From: G963663735 sp963663735
GTDB lineage: Bacteria > Acidobacteriota > UBA6911 > RPQK01 > JAPXNP01
Assembly (NCBI GenBank): GCA_963663735.2
Contig: CAXXHN010000001.1
Coordinates: forward strand, 992,001-1,056,000
Direction: 5' to 3'
Length of the DNA: 64,000 bases
In this document: in pieces, positions 43,408 to 52,295 of the stretch
How positions within the stretch are numbered: the first letter of the stretch is position 1
Layout of the letters: every line of letters starts with the position of its first letter
The notes under the pieces: model-generated
The model's database searches: none
What the model saw: only the letters and a program-made list of their open reading frames with translations
Told to the model about the DNA's origin: nothing
Made by a program: the position numbers and the translations under genes

Positions 43408-44958
43408 TCAATTCCTGCTTTTAAAATATTCATCAATAAGCTCAACGTAGTCCGCGCCCAGCCTGCGAAATAAGGCAGGGGTCGCCCTTTCCATCTCTCC
43501 GCCCCTGGTACTGATAAATCCCAGGCAGTGTTCAGGAGTGAAACTGATTACTCCTGTCTTGGCCGCGTACTTGTCTGCAACATAACCATTCCCATTTCCA
43601 GCGTCAAGGCTTTCAGATTCCCTGAAAACCCAGCGCTTCTGAAGAAAATCAGAAACAAATCGATCCTGTTCTTTTTTAACTGGTTCAGGAATTGATACCG
43701 GAGAGGCCTTGATCATCAACAGATTTTCGGCTATCGCGGTCAGGCAGTGAAAATCAAAAAACAGGTCCAGTGTTCCGTAAGCCTCGACCCATCCGGAGAT
43801 TGCATCCTTGACGCAGGCTACCTCGGGCTCACTCACCTTGCTGTCCCAGTCATCACCTTTCACACTGTCCCAGTTCCGGTTAAGATCAATATCATGCATG
43901 TTATAGCGGTATCCGCCTCTGGTGACTCCATCCGGATTGACCAGGGGGATTATGTTATATACGTAGTTTTTCAATAAATCATCGGAACTGGCGCTTCCAT
44001 CCAGGAGCCTGGATACAATACCTTCAGTCACAGGCCCCGCGGCCATCTCGTAGGCATGCTGGGTCCCGGTAATCCATATTGCTTTCTTCTGCTTGTGATC
44101 CACACTGAAATCTGTAACTGTCAGCGCTGTTATGGGTCTCCCCTCCACAGAACTTCCGATAGTGCGCCAGGAAAAATACTCGCTGCCCTCCCACCGGTCA
44201 AGAAACTCCTGCAGGTTCCGCATGGTCCAGGGAACAGCCCAGGCAAAATAGATCGAATCTGTATCAGGAATGAATGAAACAGTCAGCGATGCGGAATCAC
44301 TTTCATAAGAATAGGCGGCCTTCTCATATGGTTTCCAGTTTTGGGACTGGTAATTCGTAGAATACATCAGGGTGAATCTTTCATCAAAAGTATGGTCATC
44401 ACTATAGGGAGTGACTGAGGGGATCTGCTTCCGATCAGGTCCATACCCGACGATCCTGAGGCTTACTTCCCTGCCCCGGCAATTATCCAGGCGGAAGTAA
44501 AACTGGTTTCCCCATTCCAGCCTGAAGGCAAATGTTTCAGGGGCCGCAAAAAATGTCCCGGTCCTTCCACCCTGAAAATTGCTGGTTATGGATGGGCCTG
44601 CATCTGAATCCGGCATCACTTCAACGCTGCAGAAGGCTTCATCCCTGCGGCCAAGGTTATCTTCCACGGTCAGCTTAACAGTGTAGGCCCCGGTTTTATT
44701 AAAAACCCGGGTAACCTCCCTGCCCATAGAATCAACCGGGACCAGATCCATTTCGTTAAAGTCCCAGGAGTAGCCGGTAAGTTCGCTGTCCTGTCCGGCC
44801 CGGGACGCGGCAGCGCTGAATCTGACTTCCTCGCCAACCCTGGCTTTCAGACGGCTGGCGGAAATCTCAGCATGGGTGTCGATCCTCCCAGCTTGCAGGT
44901 AACTGGTTAAAAACAGACATGCAAGAAGAGTGGACGTAAAAGAAATTCTAGAAACCAT
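43408..44958 (-). CDS. Secreted M14 zinc carboxypeptidase with PKD domain
   Basis: A 516-residue exported metallocarboxypeptidase. After a signal peptide (to about residue 24), residues 25-115 form a PKD domain (ARVGEEVRFSAAASRA, YSWDFNE, FNKTGAYTVKLTVEDN). An N-domain like that of cytosolic carboxypeptidases (FFAAPETFAFRLEWGNQFYF... FAWAVPWT) precedes the M14 domain. Zinc ligands are His301 and Glu304 (QHAYEMA) and His404 (FDFHC); Arg361 (DLNRNWD) anchors the C-terminal carboxylate and Glu476 (TPEHC) is the base. Start ATG 44958 has AGGA upstream; a frame extension of 36 codons begins without a site. It sits downstream of the arginine-deiminase-like gene and the candidate selenoprotein on the same strand. 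Confidence 0.9.
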   Translation of the reverse strand: MVSRISFTSTLLACLFLTSYLQAGRIDTHAEISASRLKARVGEEVRFSAAASRAGQDSELTGYSWDFNEMDLVPVDSMGREVTRVFNKTGAYTVKLTVEDNLGRRDEAFCSVEVMPDSDAGPSITSNFQGGRTGTFFAAPETFAFRLEWGNQFYFRLDNCRGREVSLRIVGYGPDRKQIPSVTPYSDDHTFDERFTLMYSTNYQSQNWKPYEKAAYSYESDSASLTVSFIPDTDSIYFAWAVPWTMRNLQEFLDRWEGSEYFSWRTIGSSVEGRPITALTVTDFSVDHKQKKAIWITGTQHAYEMAAGPVTEGIVSRLLDGSASSDDLLKNYVYNIIPLVNPDGVTRGGYRYNMHDIDLNRNWDSVKGDDWDSKVSEPEVACVKDAISGWVEAYGTLDLFFDFHCLTAIAENLLMIKASPVSIPEPVKKEQDRFVSDFLQKRWVFRESESLDAGNGNGYVADKYAAKTGVISFTPEHCLGFISTRGGEMERATPALFRRLGADYVELIDEYFKSRN

Positions 44959-45148
44959 CAGCTTTGTCCTCGTCTGAAAATTTAAATCTTCTCCTAAGTG
45001 ATCATCCAGGCAGCATAGGTTTGGGTGGCAGTGTGCCTGACAAATCCCGGATATTAGCTGTTTCAACCGGTTGTTTTTTGATCCTGATTATCTCAGACTG
45101 CTACAGTTACATCGCCCCCTCATCTTGTAAGTTCCTGAAATTCATCGA

Positions 45149-45295
45149 TTAATTTGGTTTCCCGGACTTGTCTTTCTTATCTGTCAACTGACAGGATTTT
45201 CTCATTCAGGTGCTGACTCCCATTTTGGGGAGTATCCAGAGCTGCAAAAGCAGGTATACAACAATAAAAATAAAAAATACCAAAAAAGGACTCAT
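45149..45295 (-). CDS. Candidate 48-residue membrane selenoprotein (29 residues if UGA is a stop)
   Basis: ATG 45295 follows a strong AAGGGG by seven bases. It encodes MSPFLVFFIFIVVYLLLQLW, one transmembrane helix, then ILPKMGVST and an in-frame TGA at 45208-45206. The frame continues MRKSCQLTDKKDKSGKPN to TAA at 45151-45149. A hairpin CTGTC-AGTT-GACAG begins 11 bases after the TGA; its four-base loop contains G and lies 16 bases from the UGA, within published limits for bacterial SECIS elements. If UGA is read as selenocysteine, Sec30 and Cys35 would face the cell interior or exterior next to a membrane anchor, as in small thiol-redox proteins. If it is a stop, a 29-residue membrane peptide remains. 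No sel genes are in the window. Confidence 0.45.
45181..45194 (-). promoter_or_regulatory. Possible bSECIS hairpin
   Basis: On the minus strand CTGTC and GACAG pair around loop AGTT. It is 11 bases downstream of the in-frame TGA of the tiny membrane protein. Stem length (five, or six with a tighter loop), loop size and position fit bacterial SECIS rules, but short hairpins are common by chance. There is no T run, so it is not a terminator of the usual type. Confidence 0.4.
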
Positions 45296-45472
45296 TTATT
45301 TACCCCTTATTTTGTGGAAGATCCTGACTCCCGTATGATTATTCTACCTTAGCATACTCCGGGGGAATACCCGGCTTCACATAATTTGGCAAACAAAGAT
45401 TTCGGGTATAGTGATACAAAGGAAAGTGTCCGCTGTCATGAATTACAGCTCAGAAGAAGAACCTGCCCGGAT
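45296..45472. other. Gap between deiminase-like gene and tiny membrane protein
   Basis: Contains the ribosome binding site of the small membrane protein at its left edge. A small inverted repeat (CCGGGGGAATACCCGG-like, near 45360) is present. No gene is seen. Confidence 0.4.
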
Positions 45473-47152
45473 TTACTGTCCCCGGATAATTCCCGTAGCG
45501 CAATGGATCCCACCGTTATTCAGAATCATATGACGCGCATAAACAGGTACAATTTTATATTCAGACGGTATCTCGGTTTTCAGGGCATCAATAAACAATT
45601 TTTCAATGGAAGTCAGCCCCATTACCGGGATGAAAAGGATATTGTCTACCAGGAGGTTGTTTACATAACTGATCCCCGACCAGGGAACATTGAGCGATTT
45701 ATCACCGGCAATCCTGGGTACCCTGATAACCTTCAGGCCCAAGCCTCCCAGTTCAGCAATTTTCTGTTCTCTGAGTTCTTTATCCGGAATATTGTAGTCA
45801 GGAAGCTGGCTTTCAATTACAGATAGCAGCGCTGGGATCTGGGCGACATCCGTACGCATGACCACGGCTGAAGACACCCAGTCTCTGAGCAGCGGAAGGT
45901 CCTTCTCATACATTCTCTGCTGGCGTTCGCCGGCAAAACATGAAACAGGGTCTTCACTACAGTTCTGGGTGATATAGGTTTCCAGCCTTTGCTTCATTCC
46001 GAGCCTTTCCTCAATCGGAAAGGCTACCTGTGTCTTCTTTAGCCGGTCCATTGCCTCCCTCAACTCTTTTCTGCTGTTTCTGAATTCCAGGGCATTTACT
46101 GAAAGGGTTTTTGCCATCTCCAGAATCTCACTGGTATAGGGAGTCGTCAATCGCTGCCCCAGGGCTTCCAGTGCCGAAAAGGCCAGCCCCTGGCTGCCGG
46201 TGATTGGATCAGAAACCAGAGCTATGTTCTCCTTGGGCATGAATGAAACAAAATAGTCGATATGGGGCGCCAGGCCGGAAAGGTTAACAGCATGATCCGC
46301 ACCAAATTCCACTTTCAGGACATAGGCGTACTCTTCGTCCGTCAACTCCTTGCCCCAGTAATTTTTGGCTGTATCGCCAAAAAAAACTATTGTTTCGGCT
46401 GGATTACGGGGATGTCTCAGGAACTGGATATCTCCGCCTTCCCAGGAAAGCTTAGACCTGACAAAGGGATCATGGATCAGGTCGTCCAGAAAGGGCTTGA
46501 ATTTTTCTCCGTATTCCGCAGAACCCTCCAGCAGCCTCCTGGGAACCAGGATAATAGGTTTGTCCTTAACTTTTCCGCTCTTGGTATAGTCCTGGGTCCA
46601 GGGATTGGAAACGGTAGAGACAGTTTCATGAAATTTTACAGTATGCTTCAAATCCCTAAAATTCAATCGCAGGGCTTCATCATACCACTGCTTCTCCAGG
46701 GCATGGTTCACTCCGATGGTTATTTCCAGGGAGCGGCTGATTTGGGGAAGCATTTCTTTAACAATGTCCAGCGAATCTCCCACCACCTCGGTCCGACCGG
46801 AAAGAAAACTGAGGGTATCCACATCAAATATCAGCCCCCGGATTGGATCATTCTCCGTATCTGCCCGGAAACCTGGTATGGTTGGTTCGTACCATATGTG
46901 GCATTTCTGCCCCCCACCGTTTTTTACAAGTTTCGGGTCAAAGGGGAGGTTGCGGGATTGAAAAAGTGAGATCAAGTCTTCTTCACTTCCAGCGCATGCA
47001 AATTTCAGTGCTCCCGGTTCAGACCCTTCAGGAAAATGGAGATCTCCAGCGACATCCTGGAAATTCAGGCTGGCGCCGGATAATATTTGAATTTGAATGC
47101 AGACGAACCAGAACAAGCCCAGTATTAATCTGCTTCCCAGGCTGAATCTCAT
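45473..47152 (-). CDS. Secreted arginine/agmatine deiminase-fold enzyme (PAD-like)
   Basis: A 559-residue exported protein of the guanidino-group-modifying superfamily. A signal peptide covers residues 1-26. Active-site residues are in the family order: Asp188 (NPWTQDY), the SWEGGDIQF block, His297-x-Asp299 (APHIDYFVSF) and nucleophile Cys551 near the C-terminus (NNGGIHCATG). The arrangement WTQDx, HID, GGxHCxT fits protein-arginine deiminase (PF03068) or a secreted peptidylarginine/agmatine deiminase that makes citrulline. The 150-residue insert between HID and the C-terminal block is helical (KELREAMDRLKK... RMYEKDLPLLRDW). GGAGAG precedes ATG 47152. Downstream on the same strand are the tiny membrane protein and an M14 carboxypeptidase. 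Confidence 0.8.
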   Translation of the reverse strand: MRFSLGSRLILGLFWFVCIQIQILSGASLNFQDVAGDLHFPEGSEPGALKFACAGSEEDLISLFQSRNLPFDPKLVKNGGGQKCHIWYEPTIPGFRADTENDPIRGLIFDVDTLSFLSGRTEVVGDSLDIVKEMLPQISRSLEITIGVNHALEKQWYDEALRLNFRDLKHTVKFHETVSTVSNPWTQDYTKSGKVKDKPIILVPRRLLEGSAEYGEKFKPFLDDLIHDPFVRSKLSWEGGDIQFLRHPRNPAETIVFFGDTAKNYWGKELTDEEYAYVLKVEFGADHAVNLSGLAPHIDYFVSFMPKENIALVSDPITGSQGLAFSALEALGQRLTTPYTSEILEMAKTLSVNALEFRNSRKELREAMDRLKKTQVAFPIEERLGMKQRLETYITQNCSEDPVSCFAGERQQRMYEKDLPLLRDWVSSAVVMRTDVAQIPALLSVIESQLPDYNIPDKELREQKIAELGGLGLKVIRVPRIAGDKSLNVPWSGISYVNNLLVDNILFIPVMGLTSIEKLFIDALKTEIPSEYKIVPVYARHMILNNGGIHCATGIIRGQ

Positions 47153-47850
47153 AATCTCTCCAGAATTTCTGACCTCTATACCAAAAGCACTGCACAATCA
47201 ACCGGAATGGATGCGCAACTGTAAGAATCCAAATCTACAAAAATCCTGGCAGTAGACGCAGAATCGTTACAGGCTTCTAATTCTATGAATTACTATTACG
47301 ACCAAAAGTAGTATTTATTTCAAAAAGGATAAAAAATAACGTCACCAGTAAATTCCTGTTGAAACCTGAAAAAATGCGTTGAGTTGCATTCCCTCTCTTT
47401 TCCACATTCCAGATCAAAAAGAGAATATCCCGGCAGTAATCTTAACTGGTGCGCCTTGCAGCTTATTTAAGGTACAGTATTGAGCCTGTACTTTTCAAAT
47501 CCTTCAATATAGGACGTGAAATCGTCAGGATGAAAATTAAATAAGGGAGCATTCATAAAAACCAGATTTCTATTCATTATTCTTTTATGCTTATTTCCCT
47601 CCTGTTTTTCCCCTCTACTCCGGAGCCTGCATTTATCAACATACAGAAAAAATCCAATTCCACCTGGCGCAGCTCATAGCAAAAATCCACCGGACAAGAG
47701 GATCAACCAATGGCTCCGGAATCAAGGTCAAAAGGCTTAAATGAGTTTTGATCATTAGAGACTTGACAGGCTTCGGTCACCAGCACCAAAATCGGAACTG
47801 GCACAGTAACTGAATATCGGCAGAAAACCATAAAAGGATAAATTGTAATC
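47153..47850. other. Long AT-rich divergent gap
   Basis: A 700-base region between the divergent deiminase-like and Gfo/Idh genes. It holds a possible small lipoprotein frame at 47555-47740, listed separately. The short string TCACCAGTAAATTCCTGTTG (near 47341) recurs with two changes at about 52977; the meaning is unclear. No RNA gene is recognised. Confidence 0.4.
47555..47740 (+). CDS. Possible small lipoprotein with ATA in place of ATG
   Basis: AAGGGAG lies seven bases before an ATA codon at 47555. From there the frame reads KTRFLFIILLCLFPSCFSPL, a typical lipoprotein signal with lipobox FPSC, then about 40 basic residues (YRKNPIPPGAAHSKNPPDKR...) to TAA at 47738-47740, 61 residues in all. 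No ATG, GTG or TTG is in position. It may start at a rare ATA codon, or be a gene inactivated by an ATG-to-ATA change. Its product resembles nothing I know. Confidence 0.3.
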   Translation: MKTRFLFIILLCLFPSCFSPLLRSLHLSTYRKNPIPPGAAHSKNPPDKRINQWLRNQGQKA

Positions 47851-48882
47851 ATGAAATATAAAGTCGGCATCCTGGGCGGAGGGAATATCAGCGACAGTCA
47901 TTTGCGGGCAGCCCTGGAAATCAAGGAAATTGAAATTGCGGGAATCTGCGGATCCAACCCGGAAAAGGTGAAAAAACTGGCCAATATGGCAGGTGTCCGG
48001 GCATTCAGCGATGAAAGGAAGTTTTTTGCAGAATGCCCCATGGACCTGGTCGCTATTGGCAGTCCTTCAGGACTGCACGCAGCTCAGGGAGCAAAAGCTG
48101 CCTCCCGGGGCATCCACGTGCTGGTGGAAAAACCAATAGATGTGACCACCCGGAAAGCAGATCACCTGATTGAAGCTTGCGAGAGAGCAGGGGTCAAACT
48201 CGGGGTATTTTTCCAGGATCGCGTTTCAGAAGGCGCCCGGAGACTCAAGGAACTGGTCGCCAACAACACTCTCGGTAAACTGGCCCTGGCTACCGCTCAC
48301 GTCAAATGGTACCGAAATCCTGAATATTATTCCCGGTCCAGGTGGAGGGGCACCTGGAAACTGGACGGTGGAGGGGCGATTATGAACCAGGGAATCCATA
48401 CCCTTGACCTCCTGATCTGGATACTGGGAAATCCCCGCCGGGTTTATGGCTGTGCCGCGACCATGCTGCATGATATCGAGACCGAGGATACCGCGGTTGC
48501 CGTGATTGAATTCGAATCAGGAATTCTGGCGACCTATGAGGCATCCACAGCCGCCTATCCCGGACAGCCACGGAAAATTTACCTTACTGGCAGCCACGGA
48601 ACAGCCTCCCTCGTGCACAACGCATTAACCGATATTTCACTTATCGGAGATGAAAAGAAGGAACTGGAAGGCAATATTGCAGAAAAGCCCGAAAACACCA
48701 GCTCTCCGTTAGTTTCAGATGTGTCAGGCCACCGGAAGATTCTGGAGGATTTTCTTGACGCTATCCGTTATAACAGGACGCCCATCTGCGACGGGAAGGA
48801 TGCCCGGAGAAGCGTGGAACTGGTGTGTGCGATATATGAATCCTCCCGGACCGGCCAGCCGGTAATGATCAACCCAGGATAA
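47851..48882 (+). CDS. Gfo/Idh/MocA family oxidoreductase
   Basis: A 343-residue cytoplasmic NAD(P)-dependent sugar dehydrogenase. The dinucleotide motif is VGILGGGNISDSH, the catalytic lysine motif is VLVEKPIDV (Lys97-Pro in EKP), and the WRGTWKLDGGGAIMNQGIHTLD block is typical of UDP-GlcNAc 3-dehydrogenase-like and inositol/sugar dehydrogenases of this family. The C-terminus (SGHRKILEDFLDAI) is also standard. ATG 47851 has AAGGA about 13 bases upstream. It is separated from the next plus-strand gene by the convergent SAM hydrolase and probably stands alone. Sugar substrate unknown. Confidence 0.88.
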   Translation: MKYKVGILGGGNISDSHLRAALEIKEIEIAGICGSNPEKVKKLANMAGVRAFSDERKFFAECPMDLVAIGSPSGLHAAQGAKAASRGIHVLVEKPIDVTTRKADHLIEACERAGVKLGVFFQDRVSEGARRLKELVANNTLGKLALATAHVKWYRNPEYYSRSRWRGTWKLDGGGAIMNQGIHTLDLLIWILGNPRRVYGCAATMLHDIETEDTAVAVIEFESGILATYEASTAAYPGQPRKIYLTGSHGTASLVHNALTDISLIGDEKKELEGNIAEKPENTSSPLVSDVSGHRKILEDFLDAIRYNRTPICDGKDARRSVELVCAIYESSRTGQPVMINPG

Positions 48883-48953
48883 ATTCAGGCTACCTAATCA
48901 TTTGGATGGCCATGATCATTGAAAATATCCAGCTCGCAGTATCCCCGGCGGTG

Positions 48954-49763
48954 TCACTCCAGATTTTTTTCCACCTTGAGTGTTACCTTCATACCACGGC
49001 GGGCATCAAGTACGGCAGCGGCGGATTTTTTCAGCGCGGCAATTTCAAAAAATCCGCCGCTGCTGACCAAAGAAAAAACCTCCGCCTCCCCGCCTTCCGC
49101 GTAATGGTCAACATGCCTGGTTATGCTCTTTCCCTGGATCAAAAATTCGGAGATTTTAAAACTGTATTCGCTGGATTCTTCGATATCCCGGGGCCTGAGG
49201 CTGGTAATGATGTTGCCGAACCGATCTATGTGCAGGATAAATCCCTCCCAGCAACCCGGCTGGACCTCCCGATTGGCAGGCAATGTTAATTTCACGTAAT
49301 CACTTATTACAGGCCCAAAAGAGGTGATCATAAATCCCATACTTAAGTGGGCTGCCACCGGGGCAAAGATGTCCCGGGCATGAAATGTCGAGGAAACCGG
49401 CCTCCGGAAGTAATGCTCAGCTTCAATACTGATCACTTTCTGGATCTCCGCCTGCTGGTAAACCAGGGAGAGAATCCCATTGTCTGGAGCAACAAAAAAC
49501 TGATGGTCTGCTTCCAGAATGATACTGCGCCGATTTGATCCCACCCCCGGATCTACTACTACAAGGTGAACGGTTCCGAAGGGAAAAGAGGTGTAACATT
49601 GCGAAATGATATAGGCAGCATCAAGCAGGTTGTGGGCTGCTACCTGGTGGGTAATGTCAACAATCTTCGCCTCAGGATTTATGCTGAGGATCGCTCCCTT
49701 GACTTCTCCCGTATAATGACCCTGGCCGCTAAAATCACTGGTAAAAGTAATAATAGAATTCAT
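48954..49763 (-). CDS. SAM hydroxide adenosyltransferase (DUF62 family)
   Basis: A 269-residue protein of the fluorinase/chlorinase superfamily; most members hydrolyse S-adenosylmethionine to adenosine and methionine. The N-terminal FTSDFSGQGHYTGEVKGAIL corresponds to the usual TDFGxxDxYVGxMKG: the first Asp is kept, but DxY has become GHY. VDPGVGSNRR and APDNGILS are the other signatures; the C-terminal domain begins DRFGNIITSL. ATG 49763 is chosen because it begins the fold; the open frame extends 33 codons upstream without a good site. It overlaps nothing and is divergent from GH29. Confidence 0.85.
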   Translation of the reverse strand: MNSIITFTSDFSGQGHYTGEVKGAILSINPEAKIVDITHQVAAHNLLDAAYIISQCYTSFPFGTVHLVVVDPGVGSNRRSIILEADHQFFVAPDNGILSLVYQQAEIQKVISIEAEHYFRRPVSSTFHARDIFAPVAAHLSMGFMITSFGPVISDYVKLTLPANREVQPGCWEGFILHIDRFGNIITSLRPRDIEESSEYSFKISEFLIQGKSITRHVDHYAEGGEAEVFSLVSSGGFFEIAALKKSAAAVLDARRGMKVTLKVEKNLE

Positions 49764-49907
49764 AAGAATAATCATACCAGCAAAACAACAGATTTTTCCT
49801 GTTATTTCCAGAGTTATCGTACTCCCTGTACCGATTGGCACCGGCACACAATTAATCCTCAAGAAATACCTGAAATCTCTCCCTGTTTCTGGTAATCTGG
49901 CACCATT

Positions 49908-51248
49908 ATGGTTAAAAGTGTCCCCACTCTGCTGACTGTCATGCTGTCCTTTTTCCTTTCCACCTTAGCCCTGTCCCAGCCGATGGACCCCCAGAAAGCC
50001 AACCGGAACCTGGATCTCGTCAACCGGCCGGAACTGGAAGAAGAATTCATGGATTGGGGAATGGGCTTGTTCATACACTGGGGCCTGGATTCTCAACTGG
50101 GATCCGTAATCAGCCATTCCATGGTGGGGGCGTCAGAGGAATATCTGGATAGGTACATACATGACTTGCCCAAGTCCTTTTATCCAGGAAAATATGACCC
50201 TGATGAATGGATGCGCCTGGCTTCGCTGTCCGGCGCCAGCTATATGGTGCTTACCACCAAACACCACAGCGGGTTCTGTCTCTGGGACACTCGGACCACC
50301 GGTTTTAACATAATAAACACCCCCTACGGAAAAGACATTGTCCGCGACTATGTGGATGCCTGCCGCAAATATGGGCTCAAAGTCGGATTTTACTTCTCAC
50401 CCGAGGATTTCTGGTTCCTGCATCAACAGGGAAACCTGATCCGGCGCAAAGCGGACTATGCCAACATCAGCAATAATCCGGAACTGCTGGCCCACGACCG
50501 GGAACAGGTCAGGGAGCTTTTAACCGGATACGGGAAAATTGACGTTATATTCTTTGATGCCTATGACAACCGAAACCTGGTGGAATATGTACACCAGCTT
50601 CAGCCTGAATGCCTGGTTACCCGCGGTGAAATGAGTACACCTGAACAGGAAATCCCTGACACCCCGATACCAGGCCCTTGGGAAGCCTGCTTCACACTCG
50701 GTACCCAGTGGCAGTTTAAGCCAACTAACGAACATTATAAATCGGGCCGGAAATTAATCGAGATGCTGATTAATATTCGGGCTAAAGGAGGAAACCTGCT
50801 CCTAAACCTGGGTCCCGAACCTTCCGGGATCATACCATTCGAACAGGACCGAATCCTGAGGGAACTGGGACTCTGGATGTTCGTCAACCGTGAAGCAATT
50901 CAAGAAATCAGGCCCTGGCCTGTAATCAGGGAAGGTAACATCTGGATTACCAAGAAAAAGGATGAAGACACTGTCTACCTTTTCCTTACCAATGAAGGAC
51001 CCTGGACCCTGGGATTAAGGAGGGAATTCACGCTTACCCATGTGAAGTCCACTGCAAGTACCACCATTTCCGTCCTCGGTCAGAACAGCAAGGTGGTTGA
51101 GTACAATCCTGACATAGATCCTGCCGCCGAATTCAGCCAGCTCCCCGGCAGCCTGATAATCTCAGTAGTGCGCGCCCAGCGACTATACAATGACAGGACA
51201 TGGGCCAATCCCTTGGTGGTTAAACTGACAAACGTTGAATTCCAATAA
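49908..51248 (+). CDS. GH29 alpha-L-fucosidase
   Basis: A 446-residue secreted fucosidase of glycoside hydrolase family 29. Residues 1-23 are a signal peptide. The core has MGLFIHWGLDSQ (His57-Trp58), KSFYPGKYDPDEWMRLASLSG, VLTTKHHSGFCLWDT (His119-His120) and the nucleophile Asp217 in VIFFDAYD, where relatives have WFDG. PWEACFTLGTQWQFKPTNEHY and KGGNLLLNLGPEPSGII close the barrel. A short C-terminal beta domain follows. The acid/base residue is not conserved across the family and I do not assign it. It removes terminal alpha-fucose, complementing the GH95 enzyme. The ATG has no strong site. A hairpin follows the stop. Confidence 0.93.
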   Translation: MVKSVPTLLTVMLSFFLSTLALSQPMDPQKANRNLDLVNRPELEEEFMDWGMGLFIHWGLDSQLGSVISHSMVGASEEYLDRYIHDLPKSFYPGKYDPDEWMRLASLSGASYMVLTTKHHSGFCLWDTRTTGFNIINTPYGKDIVRDYVDACRKYGLKVGFYFSPEDFWFLHQQGNLIRRKADYANISNNPELLAHDREQVRELLTGYGKIDVIFFDAYDNRNLVEYVHQLQPECLVTRGEMSTPEQEIPDTPIPGPWEACFTLGTQWQFKPTNEHYKSGRKLIEMLINIRAKGGNLLLNLGPEPSGIIPFEQDRILRELGLWMFVNREAIQEIRPWPVIREGNIWITKKKDEDTVYLFLTNEGPWTLGLRREFTLTHVKSTASTTISVLGQNSKVVEYNPDIDPAAEFSQLPGSLIISVVRAQRLYNDRTWANPLVVKLTNVEFQ

Positions 51249-51283
51249 TAAGCCTGCAGACCTGCCAGCGCTTCAGGCTTATT
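51247..51283 (+). terminator. Hairpin after GH29 gene
   Basis: AATAAGCCTG pairs with CAGGCTTATT (10 bp perfect) across a 17-base loop, overlapping the GH29 stop codon region. There is no T run, so termination strength is uncertain. Confidence 0.5.
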
Positions 51284-51338
51284 ACAGGTCCAAATTGTTC
51301 TTCCCTGCATTTACGCTATTTGTTAACCTACCCTTAAT

Positions 51339-52295
51339 ATGAAAACATTTCTCGCGATTCTTTCAGTATGCTTTTTTCTCTGCTCAGTTTCCGCATCGGC
51401 AGAATCCCTGGCGGAAAAGTTGGGTTATCCTGCAGACTCCAGGCTTCTCATTATCAATTGTGACGATGCGGGAATGTGCCACGCCGCAAATATGGCCGCG
51501 ATCGAAGGACAGGAAAAAGGAATGATTACGTCAGGAACAATTATGGTTACCTGCCCATGGTTTCCTGAAATAGCTGCTTATGCCAAGGACAATCCCGAAC
51601 TTAATTTCGGAGTGCACCTGACCCATACCTCTGAATGGGACGGCTACAGGTGGGGACCGGTCGCTCCTGACAACCTGGTTCCGGGACTGCTGGATGGGGA
51701 AGGATACTTTTGGCGGGATGTGCCCTCGGTATATGGGCATTCTTCACCGCAGGAAGCATACATTGAAGCCAAAGCCCAAATTGAAAAATTCAGGTCAGCC
51801 GGGCTGAATCCCACCCATATTGACTCCCACATGGGAACCGTGATGCTGAATCCTGAATACTTCAAGGTCTATATCAGGCTGGCACAGGAATACGATCTTC
51901 CCCTGCGAATGCCCTCCCAGGAAACCCTGGAGGAAAAAGGAGCACCTGCTGATCTGAGAGACCAGGCCTCATCGCTAGGTCTGATCTTTCCTGACTATTT
52001 TGTTTATGGAGTACTCGGAAATGATTACACCGGCAATGTGGAGGAAAGCTGGTTTCACATCCTGTCCGACCTGAAACCTGGTGTCACGGAAATATATATC
52101 CACGCGTCCACTCCGGGAGAAGAATTAAAGGCTGTCACAAACAGCTGGAAAACCAGGGTTGAAGAATATAATACCTTCACAGGCAGCAGACGACTCAAAC
52201 AGCTTTTTGAAAAGCTGAATATCAAACTCATCAGCTATAAACCCTTGAAGGACCTCCAGCGGAACAATCACAATGGATCAGAAGCCAACAAATAA
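51339..52295 (+). CDS. Exported YdjC/ChbG-family deacetylase
   Basis: A 318-residue carbohydrate deacetylase of the YdjC/HpnK/ChbG family with a signal peptide (ending ASAES, about residue 22). Metal site residues are visible: Asp42-Asp43 in IINCDDAGMC, the GVHLTHTSEW histidines near residue 91, and HIDSHMG near residue 160. ChbG removes the acetyl group from chitobiose-6-phosphate; an exported member should act on acetylated oligosaccharides. No ribosome binding site is clear. The zinc-ribbon gene starts inside its 3' end (23-base overlap), so the two are co-expressed. Confidence 0.85.
   Translation: MKTFLAILSVCFFLCSVSASAESLAEKLGYPADSRLLIINCDDAGMCHAANMAAIEGQEKGMITSGTIMVTCPWFPEIAAYAKDNPELNFGVHLTHTSEWDGYRWGPVAPDNLVPGLLDGEGYFWRDVPSVYGHSSPQEAYIEAKAQIEKFRSAGLNPTHIDSHMGTVMLNPEYFKVYIRLAQEYDLPLRMPSQETLEEKGAPADLRDQASSLGLIFPDYFVYGVLGNDYTGNVEESWFHILSDLKPGVTEIYIHASTPGEELKAVTNSWKTRVEEYNTFTGSRRLKQLFEKLNIKLISYKPLKDLQRNNHNGSEANK

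Noticed and set aside
45386..45826. 146-codon plus-strand frame
   Set aside because: It is mostly antisense to the deiminase-like gene, whose motifs are clear on the other strand.
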